A stretch of 64,000 nt of DNA from Aquila chrysaetos chrysaetos (Eukaryota; Chordata; Aves; Accipitriformes; Accipitridae): contig NW_024470401.1 in the NCBI RefSeq assembly GCF_900496995.4, forward strand, positions 44,956 to 108,955. Reading direction: 5' to 3'. A program made the translations under genes and the position numbers. Shown here piece by piece: positions 34,292 to 44,047 of this stretch (within the stretch, counting starts at the first letter, position 1; each line of letters opens with the position of its first letter). Below the pieces are notes generated by a model. It searched no databases. It saw only the letters and a program-made list of their open reading frames with translations, and was not told the DNA's origin.

Positions 34292-35975
34292 TCAGAGCAG
34301 TTCACGGGGGTTGTACCCCGGCCCCACGTCTGTGGGGCAGGAGAGGGGCATCAGGGTCTCAGGCGGGGGTGAGGAGCCTGGCCCCCTGCCTCTCCCTGCT
34401 CCCTGGCAGCCCCCCCCCGGCATGCCAGGACACCCACCAGGCCCAGGCTGGCTCCCAGCAGGATCACCCCCATGGCCAGCCCCACAGAGAGGGGGGCTGG
34501 CCCCACAGCAGGCGGTGGCATCTGGGGATCCTGCCCCACAGCTTCCCGGTGGATCCAGCCTGCGGGGGTGGGGGGCAAGGCCTGGGGGACCCCCAGGAGC
34601 TGCCCCCCAGACTCGTCTCCGTGCACCTCACCCAGTCTCACGGCAGGGGGGTGGGGGGGGGGAGCTGCTCGAGGGGGTGCTGCATTTCACTGTGGGGCTG
34701 GCTGAGGGTCCCTCCGGGGCTGTGGGGCTCACTGGGGCCAGGGGGCTGGCAGGGGGTCTATCTGGGGGTCCATGCGTAGCCGGGGGTCTGGCCAGGGGTC
34801 CATCTGTGGGTCTGTCTGTAGCCGGGCGTCCATCCATGGGTCTGTCTGTAGCCGGGCGTCCATCTGGGGGTCTGTCTGTAGCCAGGGGTCCAGCCAGGGG
34901 TCTCTGAGCCGCTGCGGGGGAGAGGAAAGGGTGGCAGGGGTTAAGGCTCCCTCCAGGTGTTGGGCAGCCCTGGGGGTCCCCCCGCCTCGCGGGGGTGTGG
35001 GGCAGGGACCCACCTTGGCGTTTCCAGAGCTGCAGCAGCTCCACAACCCACGGCGAGTCCTGGAGCCCACAGATCTGCTTGTGGGGCAGCACGAACCTGG
35101 GGGGGGCACAGGGGCTGTCATGGGGCACGGGGGGGGGACGTTGGGGGCTGCTGTGGGGCACAGGGGCTGTCATGGGGCATGGGGGGGGGACGTGGGGGGC
35201 TGCTATGGGGGGGATCCCTCCCATCTATAGGCCCCAGACCCCATCTATGGGGCCTGGCTCCCCCTGGTCCACCCCCTCCCCAGTCGGAGCGTCCTGGGCA
35301 CCAGTTCTCGGTTCCTCTTTTGCTGCTGGGTTGGGGGGGGGGGGGGGGCAGGGGTGGCTGCGGGGGCAGGGGGGTGCGAAGGCCATCCGGGGGGCTGTGG
35401 GGAGCTGGGGGACCCTACGGGGCTGGGGGGGGGTGGCTCTAGGGTGCTGGGGTCTGAGGACAGGGTCTGGGGGGGGTCCCAGGGACTGATGTGGGGTGTT
35501 GGGGGTCTCTGGGGGGCAGTCGGGGTGTCCCTCACCTGCGCACATGGTTGGGGCAGAGATCTACCCGCAGCACATGGGGGGCCAGGGAGGGGAGGCGCAC
35601 GGCGGGGGGGGGGCTTCCAAGGCCAGCGGTGGGTGCAGGTGCAGGCCCCCGCCGAGCCCCCCACGTTCCCCAGCGCTGGCGTGGAGGGGAGTGGGGGTCA
35701 GAGGGGGGCACCGGACCGGGACACCCCCAGCCAGAGACTCCCCCCCCCCCCGCGATCCCCAAAGCCCCGGCACCCCCCCCCCCCCCCCCCCCCGTCTTTG
35801 TACGTCCCATCCCGGTTCCCGTCATCCCCCCCCCCCGGCTCCCGCTGCCCCGGGACCCACCCCCTGCGCCCCCCCGCCACGGTTCCCGGCCGGTCCCGGT
35901 GCCCCCTCGCCCCCCCCCGGTCCCGGTACCTCCCCAGGGCGGCAGCAGCACCAGCACCAGCAGCCCCGGCCCCAT
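34292..35975 (-). CDS. CXCL16: CXCL16-like transmembrane chemokine (two frame breaks as read)
   Basis: Six exons: 35975-35930, 35675-35536, 35096-35014, 34911-34632, 34559-34438 (or to 34434) and 34329-34292. A signal peptide MGPGLLVLVLLPPWGALG is followed by NVGGSAGACTC, the CXC pair. Then come a third Cys in DLCPNHVR, a fourth in HKQICGLQDSPWVVELL (15 residues apart, as in chemokines), a Pro/Thr/Ser-rich stalk with 10-residue repeats, a membrane segment SVGLAMGVILLGASLGLVG and a short tail with GYNPRELL. CXCL16 is the membrane-anchored ligand of CXCR6 and a scavenger receptor. Exon 2 (10-C run) and exon 4 (C-rich run) each need one base removed. Position between MED11 and ZMYND15 matches human. 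The last intron's donor is uncertain. Confidence 0.82.
34745..34905 (-). repeat. CXCL16: 30-base coding repeats in CXCL16 mucin-like stalk
   Basis: Minus-strand exon 4 encodes about three consecutive copies of the 10-residue unit ATDRPxDGRP followed by decayed copies (ARPPATHGPPDRPPA). The region is Thr/Pro-rich and suited to O-glycosylation, as in mucin stalks. Confidence 0.85.
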
Positions 35976-36908
35976 AGCGCGGCCGCACCGGGGAGAACCG
36001 GGCGGAGGCGACACCGGCTGCCCCTCCCGGACGGGACGGCACCGCCCGCGGGGCCGCTCCGCCCCCCCCCGCCCCCGCCGGGAACCCCCGAACGGGCACC
36101 GGGAACCCCCGGTCCAGCACCGGCAGCCCCCGAGCCGGCGCCGGGACCCCCCAGCCGGGACCGCCCCAGCCGGGACCGCCCCCCTCACCCCACCCCGGTT
36201 CGGTCCGGCCCCCGCCCCGGGGCACCGGCAGCCCCGAACCGGGACCCCGGAACCCCCCCGCACCCCCGCCACCCCCTTTCGGTTTCCGTTTCGACTTCGG
36301 GGCCGGTGTCTTTCCCGGCAGCGTGGGGTCACGGCCGCTCCCTGACATCACGCACCGCCCCGGCCGGCCCCGGGATTCCAGGGAGGGGCCGCCGGGGGCG
36401 TGGTGAGCGCGAGGGAGGGGCCCCCGTCACGGGCGTCACACGCGTGGCGTCACGGGTGTGACGTCACAGGGGCGGCTTTGGGCTTCGAGGGTGCAGCGTG
36501 CCCGGTGGCGTCACGGCGGTGGCTTCAGGGCGGGGCACGGCCGGGACGCACAGGTGCTCCCTGCTGCGCCCCGCCCCGCCCCGGGCTCCACCCCCCGCCA
36601 CGTTCCAGCCAATCAGCGCCGCCGGGGGGGGAGGGACCGCGATGACGTCACAGCGGCGCGGGAAAGCCCCGGCTGGTGTTTACCTTTGAATCCCCCCGGG
36701 CAGGAGGTGGCGGACGGGGGGGTCGGGGGTTCCCGGCGGGGGGTCGGGGGACCGGGGGCGGCCAAAGGGCGCTCGGGGGGGGGCCGGTTGGGGGCTGCGG
36801 GTTTGGAGGGGGCGTCGGGGGGGGGCCGGGTCCAGGGGGATCTGGGGGTGCCGGGTCTGGGGGGCTCGGGGGCGCCCCCCCCCCCCCTGACCCGGTGCCC
36901 CCCCCCAG
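35976..36908. promoter_or_regulatory. CXCL16/ZMYND15 divergent promoter with two CRE palindromes
   Basis: This 933-base gap between head-to-head genes is CpG-rich. Perfect cAMP-response palindromes TGACGTCA lie at 36459-36466 and 36643-36650, with CCAAT at 36609-36613 between them. A 5' untranslated exon of ZMYND15 probably starts here, because its ATG lies just after an AG acceptor at 36907-36908. The sequence nearer CXCL16 (35980-36330) is Pro/Arg-coding in shadow frames but shows nothing gene-like. Confidence 0.6.
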
Positions 36909-39900
36909 ATGGAGTTCCTGACGGGCTACCGGGCGGAGCTGCTGGAGCTGGTCTCGCTGGTGCTGGGCTGGCGCTGGGGGGCCGGGGGGACCCCCCCCGA
37001 GGCCGGGGGCACTGCGGCGGCTGCCCCCCGAGCCAGGGCCCTGGGTGCTGCACGCACTGCCCAACGCCCGCCTGGGGGTGGCCCTGCCCGCAGGGGGGGG
37101 CCCGGCGGGGGGGGGGGCCCCTCTGGGGACCCGCGGGGACCCCTCTGCGGAGACACGGCCCTGACACTGCCGGACCTGCGCCGCACCCTCACCTTCATCA
37201 GCCTGGAGGAGGAGGAGGAGGAGGAGGAGGAGGAGGAGGGTGGCGGCAGAGGCGGCCGCCCGGGTAATGCCCCCCCCCCGGAGGGACCCCTAAACGTGAC
37301 CCCCCAGACCCCAAAACTGGTCGTCCCTGAGCTTGGCTGGGAGCCCCCGAACTGCCCCCCCCGGAGGGGGCCCTCATCCCGTGGGACCCTGAACCTGAGC
37401 CCAAAGGGACCCTGAGATCCCCCCAAAACTGACCCCGGGAGTGACCCCGTGGGACCCCAAACTCGATCCCAAAGGGACCCTGAGTTCCCCTGGTGGGACC
37501 CCGATCCTGAGCCCGAGGGACCCCCAACCCCACCCGGGAGGGCCCAAACCTCACCCTGACCTCACCGCACGGGGACCCTGACTCTGACCCCCAGCAGGAC
37601 CCCGTGGGGCACCCGGGGTCCCCCCCCAGCCCCCCAGGAACTCCGGCCCCTCCTGACCCCCCAGGGACCCTGAACGCCCCCCTGACCCCTGTCCCCCGTC
37701 CCCAGGCCAGGTGCTGGTGGTGACGCGGGTGCTGCTGCTGACAGACGCCCGCGGGGCCCCCCTGGGCTTCGACTTCGAGCTGGGGTCCCCCCACGCCCCC
37801 CCCGCGCCCCCCCCGGCCCGCCGGGCCCTGGTCCTGCTCTGCCGCGCCATGGGGTGCCCCATGGCCGGGGGCCCCCCCCGCCGCCCCCGCCAGCTCGCCG
37901 TGGCGGATGCCGGCCTGCACGCGTGAGTGACCCCCCCAGCACCTTTTGGGCCCCCCCCCCGTGTCACCCCCCTGGAGGACCAGCCACCTCTCGGAGCGTC
38001 CCCCCCGTGACACCCCGTGCCCCCCTGTGCCCCTCCCAGTGCCCTGCAGCCGGCCGCCGCACGCCTGGGGATGACGCTGGTGGGGACCCACCTGCGGGGC
38101 TGGGGCCCCCCCCCCACCCTCGGCCCCCCCCGCGCTGCGGTCCCGCCTCTGCCACGCTTGCGGGGGGCTCGCCAGGACCCCGCTGCCATGGTGAGGGGGG
38201 CCAGGGGGGCAAGGGGGATGCACAGGTGGGGGGGGCATTGGGGGGGCATTGGGGTGCAGGGGGGGCACCAGAGGGGAGGGGGGTCCCCCGGGAGATGCAA
38301 AGGTGGGGGGGTGCATTGGGCTGCAGGGAGTGCTTTGGGGTGCGAGGGCACGCAGAGGGGTGCAGGGGGGCCCGGGGGGGTGCACAGGGGGTTCCAGGGG
38401 CCCCCCCAGCGCTGACCCCCCCCCCAGCCCACAGTGCCAGCCTGTGCCGCGCTGCTCCGAGGGGTGCGTTGGGGCACAGAGGGGCTTGGGGGTGCGATGG
38501 GGTGCAGGGGGGTGTGTGTGGGGGGGTTAGGTGTGCAGGGGGTTGCTGACGCCCCCCCCCCCCCCCAGCCCGCAGTGCCGGGCTGTGCTGTACTGCTCCG
38601 AGGGGTGCCGGGCAGCCGAGGCTCTCGGGGTGCACCGGGGCTGGTGCCGCCAGCTCGGGGGGTTCATGGGGCGCACGGCCACCCTGGCGCAGCTGCCCTT
38701 CACCTTCACCGCAGGTGGGGGGCCGGGGGGCAAGGGCTGGGGGGAGGATGGGGGTTAGGGGTGCGATTGGGGGGGTTGGGGGTGCGGTTGGGAGGGGGCG
38801 GGGTGCGATGGGGTGCAGCGGGGTGACGGGGGTTGCGGCAGGGCTGGGGGGGTGCAAGGGGGTGACGGGGGTTGCGGCAGGGCTGGGGGTGCAGTGGGGT
38901 GCTGGGGGTGCAGTGGGTGCTGCAGGGCACAGCAGGGTGCTGGGGGGGATACCTGGGGTGCAACGGGGGGCCGTGGGGTGCCATGGGGTACTATGGGGTG
39001 CCATGGAGTGTCTGCCTGCCCCCCCAGAGGTGACAAGCGAGACCTTTGACAAGGAGCGGTTCCTGGGAGCGCGGGGGCTCACCCGGGGGGGCTGGGCCCA
39101 CCTCAGCATGCTGGTGCGGGCCCCCGACTATGGCGTGGGGCTGGGGGGGGACTGCCACCCCCTCGGGACCCCCCACGGTGAGCGACTGCAGGGGGGACGG
39201 GCGGACGGGGGGGCTCTGGGGGGCAATTGAGGGGCTCTGGGGGGTTCCGGGAGGCAATGGGGGGTGCTGAGAGGGCAAGCGGGGGGCTCAGGGGGTCTGG
39301 GGGGAGCAATGGGGTGCACTGGGGGAGCACTGAGGGGATAATTGGGGGCTTGGGGGGATCTGAGGGGCTTGGAGGGGCACTTGGGGGGATTGAGGACTCG
39401 GGGGTAATTGGGAGTTATTGGGGGGCTCTGGGAGCTATTGAGGGGCCCTGGGGGTGCTGGGGTTATGGGGGTCACTGATGCCCTGTGCCCCCTCCCAGAC
39501 CTCCCCTTTGAGGGGCTGCAGCCGGCCGGGGAGGTGTCGCTGCCCCCCGCCCCCTCCAAGCCCCCCCCACCCAACAGCTTCTTCAGTGAGTGGGGGGGAA
39601 CGGGGGGGGTGTTGGGGTGCAATGGGGCTTCGATGGGAGACATTGGGGTGCAATGGGTGGGCGTTGGGGGTGCAATGGGGGGTGCATTAGGCATTCGTTG
39701 GGGGACACTGGGGGGGTCCTGGGGGTGCACGGGGTGCTCCAAGGGCTGTTGTGGGGGGCCGTGGGGTGGTGCAGGGTGCTAAGGGGGGCCATGGGGTGCC
39801 TTTGGGGGGCTGTGGGGTGGTATAGGGTGCTGTGGGGTGCTGTGGGGTCCCTTGGGGGGCCGTGGGGTGGTGTGGGGGGCCGTGGGGGGCCGTGGGGGGC

Positions 39901-42750
39901 CACGGGATGCCAGGGGCTGCAGTGGGGTGCAGTGTGGGGTGCCAGGGGGGCCGTGGGGGGCCATGGGGTACCGAGGGGTTCCATGGGGTGCCGTGGGGTG
40001 CAGCAGGATGCCTGACCCCCCCCCCCCCCCAGGCTCCTGGCAGCAGTACTACGCCTGGCGGGGGCTGCCCCTCAGCTCCCCCCTGGCCGCGCTGCTCTCC
40101 TACCCCCTGAGCCTCTACTACATCGTCACCAGCCTCGTGCCCCAGCACTGTAAGTGTGGTCTGGGGGGGCTTGACTGGGGAGACTGGAGGCACTGGGGGA
40201 CTGGGCAAGGGTGACCTGGGGGGTCAGGGGTGCCCCTGCAGGGCCAGGTCATCCCCCTGGTAATGGGGGTCCCGTGTGGGGGTCCTCATTTGAGAAGCCC
40301 TTTGGGGCGTGCCCCGGGGGGGAGGGTCCCCTTTGGGGGTCCCCACTGAGGGTCCCTCGGGGTCCCCCAGTCCCGGAGCTGAACATCCTGAGGAAGCGCT
40401 CGCTGCGGGTCCAGGTGGAGGAGAGCGGCCGGGAGCTGCAGCTGGTCGGGCTCTTCTGGGTGCGTACTGGGAGGGGCTGGGAGAACCAGGAGGGACTGGG
40501 AGAGACTGGGAACACTGGGAGAGACTGAGGGCATTGGGAACACTAGGAGGGACTGGGAGCACTGGGAGAGACTGGGGGCACGACTGGGAGCGACTGAGGG
40601 CATTGGGAACAGTAGGAGGGATTGGGAGGACTGGGAGGGACTAGGAAAGCCTGGGAGCACTGGGAGAGACTGGGAAAGCCTGGGAGCACTGGGAGAGACT
40701 GAAGGCATCGGGTACAGTAGGAGGGACTGGGAGGGACCCAGGGAACTGAGAGGGACTGGGGGCACTGGGAGCTGCAGCTGGTCGGGCTCTTCTGGGTAGA
40801 TACTGCGGGGACTGGAGGGGACTGGGAGCGCTGGGATCGGTGGGCAGAAGGTGCCGGGGTCTGTCAGAGGGGCTGGGGGTCTCAGAGGGGGGTCAGGGGT
40901 CTCACCACCTCCCCCCACCCCATGCCCCAGGAGCTGTCGGTGCTGCTGCCCCACATCTCCCTGGAGCTGCTGTTCCTGGGGGGCTCCGTGCCCCCACCCA
41001 TGGACGGGCGGCGATTCCTGCTGCACCGCACGGTGGGGGGGGGGGGGGGGGTCATGGGGGCCGGGGGGGGGCACATGCATGTGGAGACCTGAGGGGTTGT
41101 GGGGGTGAACGGGTGGGGGGTGTCATGGGGTGAACGGGTGGGGGGTGTCATGGGGGGACGTAAGGACACGGGGGGCACATGAACACTTTGGGGGGGCAGT
41201 TGGGGGCACTGGGGGTTGTTGGGGGGCAGTCAGGGGGGCCAAGGGGGCCATGACGCCCAGCCAAGGGGGTGCCTGACACCCCCCCCCCCCCGCAGGAGGT
41301 GCAGGAGCTGCTCCCAGGGACCCCCTCAAAGGCGGGGGGGCCCCGGGGGGTGCAGGTGGCATTCAGCACCCGCCCCGGCCCCCGCCCCGACCTCGTCATT
41401 GGTGAGTGGGGACACAGTGGTGGGGGGGCACGGGAGACAGTGGGGTCCGGGGAGGCGAGGGGGTCATTGGGGGCTGTGGAGGGTGTGGGGGGCACCTGGG
41501 GGGCAGGTGGGGGTGAGCTGGGGTCACACGGGGTCTCTGGGTGCCCCCCCCCAGGGTTCAACCCCGGCTTCGCCCTGAAGGAGTCATGGCTCAGCGCCCT
41601 CCCCCGCCTGCAGGTTAGACCCCAGGACCCCAATACCCCCTCCGGACCCCTCTGGGAACCCAATGACTCCCTAGGGACCCCCCTAGCACTCCTGGGGACC
41701 CCCTTAATACCCCCCAGGACCCCAATACCGCCCCCCCAGGGAACCCAATGACCCCCTAACACCCCTGGAGACCCCCCCTAATAACTAACCCCCTGGGGCC
41801 CCCCAGTAACCCCTTGGGAATCCCCCTAACCCCCCCCCCAGGGTCTCCAAACAATGCCCCCCGGGAGCCCTTTATCCCCTTAATACACCCCGGGAACCCC
41901 CAATAACTCCCAAGGAGCCCCCTGATCCCCCCCCCAGGGACCCCGCTACCCCTCCAGCACCCCAGGGCCCCGGGGTGGGGGGGGACCCCCGATGGGGGAC
42001 GGGACAGTCCCAGACGTGGGGTGTCTCCCCCCCCCCCCCCCCCCCAGGCGCAGCGGGTGCCGGCGTACTTCGCGGAGTGGGGGGAGTACGGCTGCGCGGT
42101 GGCCAGGGCGGCCGTGGGGGCGGCCACGGGGGGGGGCACCGGCCCCCCCCCTCCTCAACCCCTTCCGCTGCCCCTTCCGCCAGCCCGGCCTGGACAACGC
42201 CCTGCCCTGGTGAGCCCGACCCCTGACCCCTGACCTGACCCTGACACCCGACCTGGCCTTTGACACAGCCCTTGACCCTGACCCCAACCCCGGGCCAACC
42301 TCTGACCCCACACTGACCCGTGACCTGACCTCTGAACCCTGAGTCAACCTTTGATCTGACCCTCAACCCTGACAGACCTGACCTTTAACCAAGCCTTTGA
42401 CCCTGACCCCAAGTGCTGACCTGACCTCTGACCCTAGCACCTGACCCCTGAGCCCAATGCTGACCCTGACCCCTCCTTGACCTCCACCCGCTAGCCCTGA
42501 CCTCTGACCCCACCCCTGGCTCCACCCTGACCCCGGCTGACCTCTGCCCTCTGACCCCAGGTACGCCAACGCCTTCATCTTCCAGCTGCTCTACAAGGGG
42601 GGGGCGGGGGGGCCCCGTCCCCCCCCGGCAGCGGCCCCCCCCCCCCGCTCGCCCCCCGCCAGCCCCCCCCCGCGAGCGCCGCCGCGACAAGCGCCCCCCC
42701 CCGCCGCCGACGCTGCTGACCGGGGAGCGCCGGGGTCGTTAGCTGATTAA
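36909..42750 (+). CDS. ZMYND15: ZMYND15, MYND zinc-finger protein of spermiogenesis (several frame breaks as read)
   Basis: Thirteen coding exons: 36909-37263, 37706-37922, 38040-38190, 38569-38714, 39028-39177, 39499-39585, 40033-40149, 40371-40459, 40931-41032, 41296-41401, 41555-41613, 42048-42209 and 42561-42750. It opens MEFLTGYRAELLELVSLVLG, then an acidic run. The MYND finger is CHAC, CPQC, YCSEGC and HRGWC across exons 4-5. Conserved text includes SETFDKERFLGARGLTRG, SWQQYYAWRGLPLSSPLA and WYANAFIFQLLYK. ZMYND15 recruits histone deacetylases in haploid male germ cells. Frame breaks occur in exon 1 (three, net zero), the third and twelfth coding exons, and the tail; each is cured by dropping one base in a G/C run. 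As read the stop is TAA at 42748; a corrected basic tail would stop at 42742. Confidence 0.9.
38428..38468 (+). pseudogene. Decayed duplicate of a ZMYND15 MYND exon start
   Basis: After a CCCCCAG acceptor, about 41 bases match the first 41 bases of the true exon at 38569 (CCCRCAGTGCC then CTGCTCCGAGGGGTGC) with roughly eight differences. It keeps the CPQC codons and a CSEGC but runs into a stop near 38527 and has no donor. The offset of 141 bases shows a local tandem duplication. Confidence 0.75.
39178..40032 (+). repeat. G-rich GGGGTGC/GGGGCTC introns of ZMYND15
   Basis: The introns 39178-39498 and 39586-40032 consist almost wholly of degenerate 12-25 base units such as GGGGTGCCATGGGGTGC and GGGGGCCGTGGGGTGGTG. 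They form strong G-quadruplex-prone runs on the coding strand. No gene is seen inside. Confidence 0.7.
40465..40790 (+). repeat. GGGAGCACTGGGAGAGACTG repeats in ZMYND15 intron
   Basis: About a dozen related units of 20-26 bases (ACTGGGAGCACTGGGAGAG and variants). Near 40770-40795 a copied fragment of the preceding exon end (GCTGCAGCTGGTCGGGCTCT) reappears, showing that exon sequence was captured in the array. Confidence 0.8.
42210..42555 (+). repeat. CTGACC-rich repeat filling last ZMYND15 intron
   Basis: CTGACC/CTGACCCC units of 6-12 bases recur about forty times between the donor at 42210 and the acceptor at 42560. The array may supply many branch-point-like CTGAC sequences. No other feature is seen. 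Confidence 0.8.
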
Positions 42751-42776
42751 TGGGAGCCCGGGGGGGACACACACAC

Positions 42777-42782
42777 AATAAA
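42777..42782 (+). terminator. ZMYND15: ZMYND15 poly(A) signal AATAAA
   Basis: Canonical hexamer directly after an ACACAC run, about 30 bases past the stop as read. Confidence 0.8.
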
Positions 42783-42999
42783 CGCGTGTTTGACCACCAG
42801 GCAGAGCCTCCGGGAGCCCCCCCCCACCCCATAGCCCCCATCACCTGTGGCCCCCCCCCGTGCCCCCCCCAGCTGGCCCTGGGCCAACACGGCCGCTCCC
42901 CGCCCCGGGACCCCCATCTCTCCTGCCCCATGGCGGGGTCTGCGTCCAGGGTCCGGGGGGGGGGGCCAGGACGGGCGTGTGGCCCCGCCCGGGACAGGC

Positions 43000-43200
43000 A
43001 GGTGGGGACAGACGGACAGGCAGGGACGGGCAGGGACGGGCAGGCAGGTGGGGACAGGCAGGCAGGTGGGGACAGAGGGACGGGCAGGGATGGGCAGTGA
43101 TGGGCAGGGACAGACGGACAGGTGGGAACGGGCAGGCAGGTGGGGACAGACGGACAGGGAGGCAGGTGGGGACAGAGGGACGGGCAGGGACAGACGGACC
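43000..43200 (+). repeat. GGACAGACGGACAGGCAGGT minisatellite between ZMYND15 and CLDN7
   Basis: Units of 10-22 bases mixing GGGACAGACGGACAG, GGCAGGTGGGGACAGAGGGA and CGGGCAGGGA recur about ten times. No coding potential beyond repeats is seen. Confidence 0.85.
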
Positions 43201-43261
43201 CCGGACCCTCGCTCGCCCCACACCCAAACCCCCCCCCCCGTCTTGTCCCCGTCGCTGTCCC

Positions 43262-43370
43262 CGCCCCGATGACGTCACCCGCCCCGATGACGTCACCGAC
43301 ACCCCCCACCCCCACGTCACCCGCCCCGCCCCCCGAGGGCCGGCCCCCATATACAGGTGCGCGCACCTGC
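43262..43370 (+). promoter_or_regulatory. CLDN7: CLDN7 promoter: tandem CREs, TATA-like box and palindromic double E-box
   Basis: TGACGTCA occurs at 43270-43277 and 43288-43295, inside a duplicated CCGCCCCGATGACGTCAC. A TATA-like CATATACA lies at 43348-43355. A perfect 16-base palindrome CAGGTGCGCGCACCTG at 43354-43369 holds two E-boxes of the SNAIL/ZEB type, known repressor sites in epithelial claudin promoters. It is about 0.7 kb upstream of the CLDN7 ATG. Confidence 0.6.
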
Positions 43371-43639
43371 CCGGCCCCAACCGCGCAGGGGTCGCTGCTG
43401 CGGCGCCTATAGGGGCCCATAGGGGGTCTATAGGGGGTCCCTGCTGCTCGCGGGGTCTCTAAAGGGGCTCTGGGGGGTCTCTATAGGGGGTCCCTGCTGC
43501 TCGCAGGGTCTCTACAGCCTCCCTGCCTCCGCAGGGGCTCTGTAGGGTCTCTGCTGCCTGCGGGGGTCTATAGTCTCGCTGCCGCCTGCCTCTCTATACT
43601 GTTCTTGTCCGCTGTGCCCGGAGGGTCGCTCCGGGGCTG

Positions 43640-43880
43640 CTGCTGCTGCGGGCTCTGTAGGGTCTCTGTCGGGGGCCTCTAGGCTACAGGGTCTCTGTAG
43701 GGTCTCTGTCGGGGGTCTCTAGGCTATAGGGTCTCTGTAAGCTCGCTGTCGGGGGTCTCTAGGCTATAGGGTCTCTGTAGGCTCGCTGTCGGGGGTCTCT
43801 AGGCTATAGGGTGTCTGTAGGCTCGCTGTCGGGGGTCTCTAGGCTATAGGGTCTCTGTAGGCTCGCCGTAGGGTCTCTCT
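43640..43880 (+). repeat. 40-base minisatellite in CLDN7 leader
   Basis: About five to six copies of a 40-base unit (GGGGGTCTCTAGGCTATAGG then GTCTCTGTAGGCTCGCTGTC) repeat with near-perfect 40-base spacing. Looser GGTCTCTAYAGGG relatives extend from 43400 to 43640. It lies between the putative promoter and the ATG, so it may be transcribed. Confidence 0.93.
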
Positions 43881-44047
43881 AGGCTCTCCTTAGGCCGCCT
43901 ACAGCCTCAGCCTCTCCTGTCTATCGGGCCTCCGCAGGGCTTCTCCGGGCTCTTCCCCGGCTCCCCGTAGGGCGCCTATAAGGCCCCCGGTCCATAGGGT
44001 CCTCCCAGGGGTGCCGACCCCCGCCCCGTCCCGCAGGCGCCGGGGCG

